DNA of 64,000 nt from GCA-2724215 sp015660315. GTDB taxonomy: Bacteria > Latescibacterota > UBA2968 > UBA8231. The position numbers and the translations under genes were made by a program. The DNA lies in the NCBI GenBank assembly GCA_029941315.1, contig JAPYQE010000001.1:1-64000 (forward strand). Direction: 5' to 3'. The notes under the pieces are model-generated. The model saw nothing but the letters and a program-made list of their open reading frames with translations, was not told the origin of the DNA and made no database searches. This document shows positions 42,070-50,349 of the stretch, in pieces (the first letter of the stretch is position 1; each line of letters opens with the position of its first letter).

Positions 42070-44286
42070 CTAGCGATTGTCGATCACGGCGAATTTCCCC
42101 TTGGCCGAGTTGCCGGTTTCGTCTTGGGCGAAGAAGAAATAAATGCCCGAGCCGACGAGGCCCCTGTCCGTGCCTTCGGCGCCGTTCAAGCCGTCCCAAG
42201 TCACCGTGCCTTGGCCGGGTATGCCCTCGATGCGGCGTACTAGTTGACCGGCGGCGGTGAAGATTTGCACTGTGGCGCCCAAGGGCAGATCCGTGAAAGT
42301 CATGGTTGCGCCGAACCTGCCGATCAGGAAGGGGTTGGGGTAGGTCTGGGCTTTTAGCGCGGTGCCCCCTGTTTTGCCGCCGATCTGCAGGCGGCTCATG
42401 CCGTCGAGGGTGCCGATCCACAACTCGCCTTCTTCCGCGTCAAAGAAAAGCGAGTTGATGCGGTTGTCGACCAGACCGCTATTGGAGGTATTGAGGACGA
42501 ATTCGACCAGCCCCGACGTGCCGATGCGCGCTAGCCCGTCCTCGGTACCGACCCAGATATTGCCGCGATCGTCTTCGGCGAGGGCCGTAGTCACGCCGGT
42601 CGGCAGGCCGTTGAGGGTATTGTAGACGGTCCAGCTTTCTACTGTAAAATGCTCGTCCTCGCGGTTGTAGATGCCGCGCATGGCGTTGAGCCCGCTATCG
42701 GTGGCGGTCCAGATGCGGCCGGAGTGGTCGGCGAGGATGTCACTGACGCGGTCGCTGCTCAGATCGGGCTGGGTGAGGGTATTGAAGGTGACGCCTGATT
42801 CGTCGCCGAGTTCGAAGGGTGTGCCGCCGTCATCAAAGAGGATAAAGCCGTCGCGGGGTGTGGCGATCCACTTCAGACGGTCGGGGCCGATGTCTATTTT
42901 GCCGATATCGCGCGGTGCCTTGATCGTCCCTTGGTCGTAGAGCATGGTTTGTTGGGGTCGCCAACCGTCCATGACGACCAAGCCGACCAGTACGGTACCG
43001 ATCCACATCAGCCCTTCGTCATCGCGTTCGATATCGCTGACGGCGACAAAAGAGCCGCCGTCAATGCCTTCGAACGCGGAGTTACCGGCGTTGAGACGAC
43101 GCCAGGTACCCGTGGAGTCGCGCACATCGACGCCCCGGCCCCAATTGCCGACCCACAGCAAGCCGTTCGCATCTGTTTCGACGGAGGTGACATTCTCGTT
43201 GGATAGGTTGGTGGCGAGGTTGTGGGTGTCCCAACCTTCGCCATCATACTCGTAGACTCCATAGGCGTCCAGGTTGTCCTTCGGCACCGAGGCCACCCAG
43301 ATATGGCCGTCGGCAGTTTTGGTGATATCAAAAAAGAAATTTCCGGCCGGTTCGCGCGGTGGCGGCGGTGGGTCGGCGCCGATAACGCGCAAGCCGCTGG
43401 AACTGGCGACCCACATCGGGCCCTCGCTGTCCGAAAGGTCGGCGGCGTTGCTGATATTGCGGGCGGTGATCCGCCGCCAACCGAGGATCCTGTCGCGGTG
43501 GAGGATGCGGCCATCCCTGGTCCCGCCGGTGAGGTTGCCGGACAAGAGACCCAATGAGATAACGTCGACGCCGGAGTGGTCCTGTTCGGGGCGGTTGAAT
43601 TCCGGTAGCATATGCCAGACGCTGCGTGCCGAGGCGATAAAGAGCGTGTCGTTGTGGACCAGCATGTCGTGGACTTGGCCCAATAGCGTCGAAGTCCGCC
43701 AACTGTTGGGGTCCTGGAGATTGGGTTGCTCCAGATTGGCCCAGGCGAGTCCGTTGACGGTGCCGACCCACAGGTGGCCGGCAAAAACCTTGATCGCTTT
43801 GATCTCGCTGTCCTTGGGCATGCGTCCGAGTTGGCGGTAGGTCTCCTTGACCTCTTCCTTGTCGGTGAGGAAGACACTGACGCCGCGTTCGCTGCCGACG
43901 TAGATGCGGTCCTCATGGGGTTCGAGCGCATTGATGCCGAGACTCAAGAAGTCGAAGAAGGGCGGGTCGAAACGTTCTTCCGCGGGGCGGTAGCGACTCA
44001 ACCCCTGAAAGAGGGTGCCAAACCAGATATGGCCATTGCGGTCGGCGGCGATGCTGGATATGCGGTTGCCGGGCAGGCCGTCGAGGCGGGTGAAACGGTT
44101 ATAGGCCTTTGTCTCCAGGTCGTAGCGCAGGACGCCGCCGTTGGTGGTGGACCATACCGCGTTTCCGTAGACCAAGAGGCGGTTGACGCTGCGCATACTA
44201 GTAAAGGCTTGCCATTCGGCACCGGAGAGTTGCGCGCCGGCGGGCAGGGCTAATAACAAGAGTGGAACGAATCTGAGCAGGAACAT
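42070..44286 (-). CDS. Secreted two-component-regulator-type propeller protein with FlgD-like tail
   Basis: 738 residues with a signal peptide (MFLLRFVPLLLLALPAGAQ). About a dozen Reg_prop repeats build two seven-bladed propellers: NRISSIAADRNGHIWFGTL, NVTSVETDANGLLWVGNWG, RVSDILADHSGRIWTATDSG, GVTTALAEDDRGNIWVGTED. Unlike full sensor proteins it has no Y_Y_Y domain, membrane helix or kinase. Instead it ends in a FlgD-like sorting domain (AQTYPNPFLIGRFGATMTF ... VTWDGLNGAEG). Such proteins resemble the PorZ type of Bacteroidota, which works at the cell surface with type IX secretion; that parallel is an inference. It lies 16 bp downstream of priA in the dtd operon. Confidence 0.8.
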   Translation of the reverse strand: MFLLRFVPLLLLALPAGAQLSGAEWQAFTSMRSVNRLLVYGNAVWSTTNGGVLRYDLETKAYNRFTRLDGLPGNRISSIAADRNGHIWFGTLFQGLSRYRPAEERFDPPFFDFLSLGINALEPHEDRIYVGSERGVSVFLTDKEEVKETYRQLGRMPKDSEIKAIKVFAGHLWVGTVNGLAWANLEQPNLQDPNSWRTSTLLGQVHDMLVHNDTLFIASARSVWHMLPEFNRPEQDHSGVDVISLGLLSGNLTGGTRDGRILHRDRILGWRRITARNISNAADLSDSEGPMWVASSSGLRVIGADPPPPPREPAGNFFFDITKTADGHIWVASVPKDNLDAYGVYEYDGEGWDTHNLATNLSNENVTSVETDANGLLWVGNWGRGVDVRDSTGTWRRLNAGNSAFEGIDGGSFVAVSDIERDDEGLMWIGTVLVGLVVMDGWRPQQTMLYDQGTIKAPRDIGKIDIGPDRLKWIATPRDGFILFDDGGTPFELGDESGVTFNTLTQPDLSSDRVSDILADHSGRIWTATDSGLNAMRGIYNREDEHFTVESWTVYNTLNGLPTGVTTALAEDDRGNIWVGTEDGLARIGTSGLVEFVLNTSNSGLVDNRINSLFFDAEEGELWIGTLDGMSRLQIGGKTGGTALKAQTYPNPFLIGRFGATMTFTDLPLGATVQIFTAAGQLVRRIEGIPGQGTVTWDGLNGAEGTDRGLVGSGIYFFFAQDETGNSAKGKFAVIDNR

Positions 44287-44302
44287 AGGTCTTTAGGTCT
44301 CC

Positions 44303-46759
44303 CTACATCATGGTCAGGGGGTCGACGTTGATGGCAAAAGTGGTCGCGTGGTTTTTGGCCGTTTCGCGCATGGTCGGTAGCGCGCCGGCGACTAGCTGGT
44401 GTAGGTGGTGGACCGATTCGCCGCGCAATAGCGCCTGCCAGCGGAAGTGGCCGCGCAGGCGGGCTAATGGCGCGGGGCCGGGGCCGAGCAGCAGTGCGTG
44501 TTGGTCCAAACCCCGGCGCAGGGCAGCGACGCCCTGTTGCGCGGCCTTGGTGACTTCGTCTTCGTCTGTGCCGCGCCAGCGGAAGACCATCAGGCGGCCA
44601 AAGGGCGGAAAGCCAGATTGGCGGCGCTCTTCGAGTTCGCGCTCGGAAAATGCCGCGTAATCTTGGCGCGAGGCCGAACGCAGCGCCTGGTCATCGGGCA
44701 ATAAGGTCTGGATGACCACTTCGCCGGGGGTCTGTCCGCGACCAGAACGGCCGGCGACCTGGGTCAAGAGCTGGAAGGTGCGTTCGGCGGCGCGGAAATC
44801 GGGCATATGCATGCCGGTATCGGCGGAAATGACGCCGACGAGCGTGACTTCGGGGAAGTCCAGGCCTTTGGCCACCATCTGGGTACCGAGCAGCACGTCG
44901 GCTTCGCCGTGGCGGAAGCGTTCGACCAACTCGTCGTGCGCGCCTTTCCAGCCGGTGGTATCGACATCCATGCGGATGACGCGGATGCCTGGGAACTGTT
45001 CGAGCAGGGCGCTTTCGACCTTTTGCGTGCCGATGCCGTCGAAGCGCAACTCGGCGCTATTGCAGGTCGGGCAAAAAGGCGGTGGTGGGGCCTGGAAGTC
45101 GCAGTAGTGGCAGCGGGTTTCGGGTGCGGTTTCGCTGCGGTGGTAGGTCAGGGTGACGCGGCAGCTCTTGCACTGGACCGACTCGCCGCAGGAGACGCAG
45201 GTGATAAAGGGCGAAAAACCGCGGCGGTTTTGCAGCAGGACGATTTTCTCACCCCGCTCCAGGCGCTCCTGCATCTTGAGCCGCAATTCGCGCGAGAAAA
45301 TGGCCCGCTGCTTTTTTTGGAAGGGCTCGCGTTTCATGTCGACCACCGTTACCTCGGGCAGCGGGCGGTCGTCGACGCGGCGCGGCAAGACGTGCAGGTG
45401 GTATTTGCCGGTAGTGGCGTTCCAATAGGATTCGAGGCTGGGGGTCGCCGAGCCGAGCAAGACCATCGCTTTGGAGCGTTGGCCGCGGATCAGGGCCAGG
45501 TCGCGAGCGCTATAACTGAGCGGGTGGCTGCTGTCGAGGTCTTCTTGTTTGTAGGAGGTGTCGTGCTCCTCGTCGACGACGATCAGGCCTAGATTGTCGA
45601 CGGGTGCAAGTATTGCCGAACGGGCTCCGATTACCACGTGTTGCTCGCCACGGCGCAGGCGGCGCCAGGTGTCGTAGCGCTCTCCGGCCGAGAGCTGGCT
45701 GTGCAGCACTGCGACCTGTTCGCCGAAGTGCTCCTTGAAGCGCCGAACCATCTGCCAGGCGAGGGCAATTTCGGGCACGAGGATAATCGAGCCGCGACCG
45801 CTCGCCAAAGCCTGCGCGACGAGGCGGATATACACCAGGGTCTTGCCCGAGCCGGTGACGCCGTGTAATAAAGCCGGGTAGAAGGAGGTTTTGTCGATTG
45901 CGGCCGAAAGCGGGTCGAGGATCTGCTGTTGGTCAGGGGTCGGCGTTAGATCGGCGGGGGCAGCGCTTTCGATATGGGCAAGAGGGTCGCGCACGACTTC
46001 TTCGTCGAAACCTTCGATGAGTCCGCGTTGTTCGAGCCCCTTGAGCACCGCGGCGGAAAAACCGGCGGCGATCAGGTCGCGGCGGGCGCTATCCGGGTGC
46101 GCGAGCAGGTGGTGCAGGCAGGAGGCCTGGCGTGGCGCGCGTTTTTCGATTTCGGCAATGGCAGTGCGGGCGGCTTCCTCGTCGGGTAAACGATAACAGC
46201 GTTCTTGCAGAGCTCTGGTGCGCTTGTCATCGAGTACCGGGGCGATTTCAACGTGGCCGGTGCGGCGCAGGGTGCGCAGGCTTTTTTCCAGGCCCTTGCT
46301 GCCGAGCCTTCGTTTGAGGGTGCTGACCTTGAGCGGACCATGCGCGGTGAGTTCGTCGAGAATTTTTGCCGCGAGTTCGTCGTTGTGGTCTTGCTCGGGT
46401 GGCGTCTCGCGCAATTGCACCAAGCGATTGGAGCTGAGTTTGACACCGGGCGGCAAGGCCGCCATCAGTGCGCTACCGAGCGGGGCGATATAATAGCCGG
46501 CCATCCAGCGGCAGACTTCGACGACCTCGGGGCTGAGTAGCGAGGTGTCGAGGATTTGCACTATATTGCGGATTTTGCCGGGAGAGAGATCGCCGATATC
46601 GGCCGGTCCGAGCACGATACCGGTGAGCAGGCGCTGGACCACCGGCACCAACACCAGCGCACCCGGTTGCATTTCGTCGGCGAGTTCGTCGGGGACGCCG
46701 TATGTAAGCTCGCGCGCCAAAGGCGGCGGTAGGGCGACTTCCACATAGTTGCGGGTCAT
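44303..46759 (-). CDS. priA: Primosomal replication-restart helicase PriA
   Basis: 818 residues, the usual size or slightly longer. The N-terminal DNA-binding domain (about 1-110) starts NYVEVALPPPLARELTYGVP. The superfamily 2 helicase core has Walker A HGVTGSGKT (299-307), the DEEH box in IVVDEEHDTSYKQED and motif VLLGSATPSLES. A zinc-binding insertion carries the eight expected Cys (CVSCGESVQCKSC ... CHYCDFQAPPPPFCPTC). The helicase C-domain follows (RMDVDTTGWKGAHDELVERF, VAGRSGRGQTPGEVVIQT). PriA reloads the replisome at stalled forks. Its ATG overlaps the rodZ stop (ATGA, 46756-46759). Confidence 0.96.
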   Translation of the reverse strand: MTRNYVEVALPPPLARELTYGVPDELADEMQPGALVLVPVVQRLLTGIVLGPADIGDLSPGKIRNIVQILDTSLLSPEVVEVCRWMAGYYIAPLGSALMAALPPGVKLSSNRLVQLRETPPEQDHNDELAAKILDELTAHGPLKVSTLKRRLGSKGLEKSLRTLRRTGHVEIAPVLDDKRTRALQERCYRLPDEEAARTAIAEIEKRAPRQASCLHHLLAHPDSARRDLIAAGFSAAVLKGLEQRGLIEGFDEEVVRDPLAHIESAAPADLTPTPDQQQILDPLSAAIDKTSFYPALLHGVTGSGKTLVYIRLVAQALASGRGSIILVPEIALAWQMVRRFKEHFGEQVAVLHSQLSAGERYDTWRRLRRGEQHVVIGARSAILAPVDNLGLIVVDEEHDTSYKQEDLDSSHPLSYSARDLALIRGQRSKAMVLLGSATPSLESYWNATTGKYHLHVLPRRVDDRPLPEVTVVDMKREPFQKKQRAIFSRELRLKMQERLERGEKIVLLQNRRGFSPFITCVSCGESVQCKSCRVTLTYHRSETAPETRCHYCDFQAPPPPFCPTCNSAELRFDGIGTQKVESALLEQFPGIRVIRMDVDTTGWKGAHDELVERFRHGEADVLLGTQMVAKGLDFPEVTLVGVISADTGMHMPDFRAAERTFQLLTQVAGRSGRGQTPGEVVIQTLLPDDQALRSASRQDYAAFSERELEERRQSGFPPFGRLMVFRWRGTDEDEVTKAAQQGVAALRRGLDQHALLLGPGPAPLARLRGHFRWQALLRGESVHHLHQLVAGALPTMRETAKNHATTFAINVDPLTMM

Positions 46760-48057
46760 GGCTGTTCGGCAGCGGCATCGCCCGTGAGGGGTGTGAAATT
46801 GGGTCCGAGGAATTCGATGCCGTCGCTATTGGCGCGGAAGCGCAGCATTTTAGTGGCTTCGCCGAGTTGGCCGTTGCCCAATAGTTCGTTATTTAACCTG
46901 TAGCGCAGACCGTGCGCCCGCCCGGAGAGCACGAGAAAGTGGTCGTCGGCATCAAAGCGTCGGCGCTCGCCGCGCGGGATGATGCCTTGGAATGTGCGTT
47001 TGCCGTCCCAGTGGATCTGTACCCATGTAGAGTCTAAGGCCTCGACTTCGAGTACCAGACCGGAGGACGGCGATAACGGGTCGACTGAAGATGGCTGTTG
47101 AGAAGCGCGATCCAGGCCGATGGGTTGCGCACTGTTGGTGGTGGTGGTACTTGCCTGCTCGATGGGCGGGGTCGCGCTTGGCGCACTCCCACTGAGATCT
47201 ACGCCTTCGGTCGGTTGCGCCGGGGCTGTAGTGGCTGCCGGGTCGACGAGTCGGGCTTGTGTGTTGGAGCTTGTATTTGCAGGAGTAGGATCGGTGTTTG
47301 TATCGGCGTCGGAATCCGCGATGCCGATGCTGGAATTCGCTGTAGCAGCAGAGGCAAGGGGCATCGGTTCGATCGCAGGGTCGATGGTATTCGTCAGCGG
47401 CGTTTCCTGCACCGCCGCTTGTGCGTTTTGCTGGGGTGTCGGTCCTTGCTGCGGCGGAGTTTGTGGCGCGGAATTTTCCGTTGATGTGAGATCGCGTTGC
47501 TCGACGGCTGGCGGCGGTTCGCTAGCCGCTGTTGCAAGTGGGGTGGCTATGCGAACCATTTCGGTCGCGGGCTCTTTTCTTTGCTGCTGCACCGGCGATG
47601 ATTTTACGACGGGTGTCGGCTCTGGCGGGGGGGCTTGCGCCGTCTTGGGCTTGTCAGAGCCGCCGAAGAATGAGATTGCCAACACGAGTAACAAAAGTGC
47701 GCCGACGCCTAATCCGATGGTGCGCAGGATAGTGCTAACCGGCGGCAAGGACAGTCGGGGGCCAGTGATCGCCGTACTCACTGGCTGCACGGAAACCGGG
47801 GTAGGAGCAATGGCTGGGCCATACTCTTGGTTGAAGCGGCCGATGAGCGGTTCGGCGTCTAGAGCTAGGTATTCGGCGTAGGCCTGCAGGGCCATGCGGG
47901 CAAAGACCGGCTCAATAATATCTAAGTGGTCGTTTTCCATCCCTTGCAGGACGGGCAGGCTGATGCCGGTTTGGCGATATACCGTGTCGATGTCGAGTCC
48001 GCGTTGTTCGCGCGCGGCGCGTAGGATCTGCGATATGCTTTGCTGCTCTTCGCTCAT
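46756..48057 (-). CDS. rodZ: RodZ-like cell-shape/cytoskeletal HTH membrane protein
   Basis: 433 residues. The cytoplasmic N-terminus is a HTH_25/Xre-type domain (about residues 7-75: ISQILRAAREQRGLDIDTVY, FARMALQAYAEYLALD). A single membrane helix lies at 112-132 (LRTIGLGVGALLLLVLAISF). A long Pro/Thr/Ser/Gln-rich periplasmic linker (about 135-335) leads to a DUF4115 beta domain (VLEVEALDSTWVQIHWDG ... GRAHGLRYRLNNELLGN). RodZ links MreB to the rod-shape wall machinery; mreB itself is not in the window. The start overlaps the maf stop and the stop overlaps the priA start, both ATGA. Confidence 0.88.
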   Translation of the reverse strand: MSEEQQSISQILRAAREQRGLDIDTVYRQTGISLPVLQGMENDHLDIIEPVFARMALQAYAEYLALDAEPLIGRFNQEYGPAIAPTPVSVQPVSTAITGPRLSLPPVSTILRTIGLGVGALLLLVLAISFFGGSDKPKTAQAPPPEPTPVVKSSPVQQQRKEPATEMVRIATPLATAASEPPPAVEQRDLTSTENSAPQTPPQQGPTPQQNAQAAVQETPLTNTIDPAIEPMPLASAATANSSIGIADSDADTNTDPTPANTSSNTQARLVDPAATTAPAQPTEGVDLSGSAPSATPPIEQASTTTTNSAQPIGLDRASQQPSSVDPLSPSSGLVLEVEALDSTWVQIHWDGKRTFQGIIPRGERRRFDADDHFLVLSGRAHGLRYRLNNELLGNGQLGEATKMLRFRANSDGIEFLGPNFTPLTGDAAAEQP

Positions 48058-48656
48058 TTTTTCGTCTTGTCGTTCAGATGATATCCCGCCGAGCCCAATA
48101 GGGCGCAGAGACGGGATAGGGGAAGGCCTACCACATTATAATAACAACCTTCGATGCGTTCAATAAATCGGGCGCCCAAACCCTGTATGCCATAGGCACC
48201 GGCTTTGTCGAGCGGTTCGTCGCTTTTGACATAGGCTGCGACATCGTCGGCGGTAAAGGCGTTCATCGAAACCTGGGTGCAAACGGCTTCGCATAACAGT
48301 TCTTGGTTCCATCCTAGGGCCAGGCCTGTATACACCGAATGGACCCGTCCCGAGAGGCGCGCGAGCATCGCGGCGGCTTCGGTGGCGTCTGCGGGTTTGC
48401 CCAAGATGGCGTCGTCGAGGCATACGATGGTGTCGGCGCCGATGACAATCGCGTCTTCAGCTTGGCCGCGCGATGCGAGCAGGTTCATGACAGCACGGGC
48501 TTTGGCGCTGGCCGATTCGATCGCGTAGTCGGAGGGAACCGAAGTTGCGGGTATCGGTTCTTCTTCGGGGCTGGGGATGATTTCGCAAGGCAATTCGAGT
48601 TGGCGCATAAGATCCGCGCGCCGGGGCGAGCCCGAGCCGAGAATTAGGCGTTTCAC
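48054..48656 (-). CDS. maf: Maf-family nucleotide pyrophosphatase
   Basis: 200 residues. The frame is open to 48875, but the family's conserved N-terminus (KRLILGSGSPRR) begins at the GTG at 48656, which overlaps the dtd stop in a GTGA (48653-48656); the upstream part is a shadow of dtd. Further family signatures are IESASAKARAVM, VIGADTIVCLDD, GRVHSVYTGLAL and EPLDKAGAYGIQGLGA. Maf proteins hydrolyse non-canonical or canonical (d)NTPs to the monophosphates plus pyrophosphate, with the subfamily setting the base preference. The order dtd-maf fits a small nucleotide and translation quality-control pair. Confidence 0.92.
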   Translation of the reverse strand: MKRLILGSGSPRRADLMRQLELPCEIIPSPEEEPIPATSVPSDYAIESASAKARAVMNLLASRGQAEDAIVIGADTIVCLDDAILGKPADATEAAAMLARLSGRVHSVYTGLALGWNQELLCEAVCTQVSMNAFTADDVAAYVKSDEPLDKAGAYGIQGLGARFIERIEGCYYNVVGLPLSRLCALLGSAGYHLNDKTKK

Positions 48657-49096
48657 TGTGGGGACTCCACCATTAGGGTGACGGGGCCGTCGTTGTGGAT
48701 TTCTACCTGCATATGGGCTCCGAAAACGCCGCGTTGGGGTTGCAGCCCCTGGTCGGCGAGCATAACGAGGAAACGCTCGTAGAGGGCTTCGGCCTCCTCG
48801 GGGCGGGCGGCCTGATCGAAACTGGGTCGGCGGCCCTTGCGGCAATCGCCGTAGAGGGTGAATTGCGAAATGCACAGAATGCTGCCGCCGATATCGAGTA
48901 CGGAGCGGTTCATTTTGCCCTCGTAGTCAGCGAAAATGCGCAAGTTGACGCATTTATCGGTGCAGAAGCGCAGGGCTTCGTCGTCGTCGCCGGGGCGGAA
49001 TCCGACCAAGAGTAGCAGGCCCTCAGCAATTTGGCCGACGGTCTGTTTGTCGACAGTTACGCTAGCTTGGCTGACGCGCTGGACTAGGGTTTTCAC
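48653..49096 (-). CDS. dtd: D-aminoacyl-tRNA deacylase
   Basis: 147 residues, the normal family length, from a GTG at 49096. It has the two active-site signatures: SQFTLYGDCRKGRRPSFDQA (from residue 77) and the C-terminal block GVFGAHMQVEIHNDGPVT (Gly and Pro cross-subunit motif, residues 123-140). DTD removes D-amino acids and glycine from mischarged tRNA. It heads the run dtd-maf-rodZ-priA-propeller-DUF4159. A TATAAT lies about 25 bases upstream. No Shine-Dalgarno is evident. Confidence 0.95.
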   Translation of the reverse strand: MKTLVQRVSQASVTVDKQTVGQIAEGLLLLVGFRPGDDDEALRFCTDKCVNLRIFADYEGKMNRSVLDIGGSILCISQFTLYGDCRKGRRPSFDQAARPEEAEALYERFLVMLADQGLQPQRGVFGAHMQVEIHNDGPVTLMVESPQ

Positions 49097-49121
49097 AGAG
49101 CAGGTTGTCTTTTAATATTCG

Positions 49122-49127
49122 ATTATA
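49122..49127 (-). promoter_or_regulatory. -10 box upstream of dtd
   Basis: A perfect TATAAT on the minus strand lies 25 bases before the dtd GTG. No good -35 hexamer is found 16-18 bases further upstream, so this is a partial promoter call. If used, it would drive the six-gene dtd-DUF4159 run. Confidence 0.4.
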
Positions 49128-49159
49128 GAAACTCTTGTAAATATTTGTTTAAAAGGAAT

Positions 49160-49246
49160 TTATAATAACAATACTTCTTTGGCAAGCTCTGCGTTGATGG
49201 CGACTAGACCCGTACGTAGTTGATGTATTGTTAATATATGGGCCAT
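49160..49246 (-). CDS. Possible 28-residue ORF upstream of dtd
   Basis: A short minus-strand ORF (MAHILTIHQLRTGLVAINAE plus eight residues) starts at an ATG (49246) preceded by AGGAAA with 7 bases between. It ends 63 bp before dtd, and its reading is interrupted from dtd by the TATAAT box. No family is recognised. It could be a small peptide, an operon leader or chance; the Shine-Dalgarno and the position are the only support. Confidence 0.25.
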   Translation of the reverse strand: MAHILTIHQLRTGLVAINAELAKEVLLL

Positions 49247-49551
49247 GTTTGTGTTTCCTGTAAGTTCATAGTTTATTCGCACCGCAGATCTAATGCATGC
49301 TAAATAGACTAAGTGGCATATTGCATGGCGAGGTATGGGAAAAATAACTATACGGATGTTTTTGCAGAAAAAAGAGAGCAATGCATTGAATGTGCAGAAC
49401 ATGCTGGTGTTATCCGATATGCACGGGTTAGCGCTTATTTGCCGATAGCAACGGGCCATTGTGGAACGAAGTCTGTGAGTCAGTGCAAACGCCCTCGCTG
49501 CCTATTGTTGAACACTGTCGGTTTGTTGTGTTGGCTGCTGTTGGGCAAGGG

Positions 49552-50226
49552 GTACCGCTGCGGCTCAATAGTGTACTCAAACTAGATGGGAAAGCAGCTT
49601 ATGTCGCTCTTCCCAGCGAGATCTTCGAGGGCTTAGAAGAAACGACTGTGGAATTATGGGTAAAGTGGACGGAACTGAAATATTCTGCGCAAATATTCAC
49701 TTTCGGCTCTACCTGGGGTCGCTGGGGATCACCACTGAGAAAATACGCCGGCCTTACAATTTTTGGTCTACGACGAAACGCGCGATTTGCACTTGGTTAC
49801 TTCGATGAACCTCTACGATTATCGGCACAAGTTATCGAATCGAGGAGATTGATACCGGGTGGCGCCCGCCTAACGATCGGGCTTCTTTCGAGTGGACGCC
49901 GCCGCACGGCAGGGTCTAGACCTTTGTCGTTCAGGCGATTGACGGGGATCTCAACTACTCGGAGCCTGTGCGCCGGCTGCTGGTGGTCGAACCGCCTTGG
50001 TATCTCAATCTGTGGATCGCGTTGCCCGTCGGGTTAGAGGGTCTTGGCATTGGTGGCTATCGGTGCCCTTTCAAGCGCGTGCTGCGATGTCCAGCGTTGA
50101 CGCGCCGATGAGGCGCTTAGGCGCTCGCACGACGAATTGGCAAATCAAGTCAAAGAGCGCACCAAAATGCTGGAGATGGAGCGCGTTAGCACGGTGGGGG
50201 AAGGGACCTGTTTCACGGTGCGTTAG
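49552..50226 (+). pseudogene. Remnant of a LamG / Y_Y_Y / sensor histidine kinase gene
   Basis: Several pieces of one large secreted sensor gene remain in different frames. First, a LamG-type start (LNSVLKLDGKAAYVALPSEI ... VELWVKWTELKY) in the frame of 49552. From about 49742 it continues in another frame (PALQFLVYDETRDLHLVTSM). From about 49845 a third frame gives the Y_Y_Y end (IDTGWRPPNDRASFEWTPP, a TAG at 49917, then FVVQAIDGDLNYSEPV and VEPPWYLNLWIALPV). From 50120 comes a coiled coil (RSHDELANQVKERTKMLEME), then VGEGTCFTVR and a stop. The last residues match the very end of a HATPase domain (GxGTxFTVxLP). The propeller region and the HisKA/HATPase core are missing, so at least two internal deletions, three frame changes and one stop have accumulated. 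Confidence 0.7.
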
Positions 50227-50349
50227 AGCAGGAATCGAGAAAAGATCAACCTGGTCTGACGAAAGAGGGCAAACTATGTTGATCTTTATCTGAATGTATT
50301 ACGAAAGCCCTTTATAATGGCTTGGTACTCTATTGCGCTGATTTACGCC

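Noticed and set aside
48657..48875. 73-codon N-terminal extension of maf
   Set aside because: The extension is a shadow of dtd, and the family N-terminus starts exactly at the GTG at 48656.
49459..50037. Intact 192-codon plus-strand gene
   Set aside because: Only its middle matches LamG; the family sequence continues in other frames, so it is part of a pseudogene.
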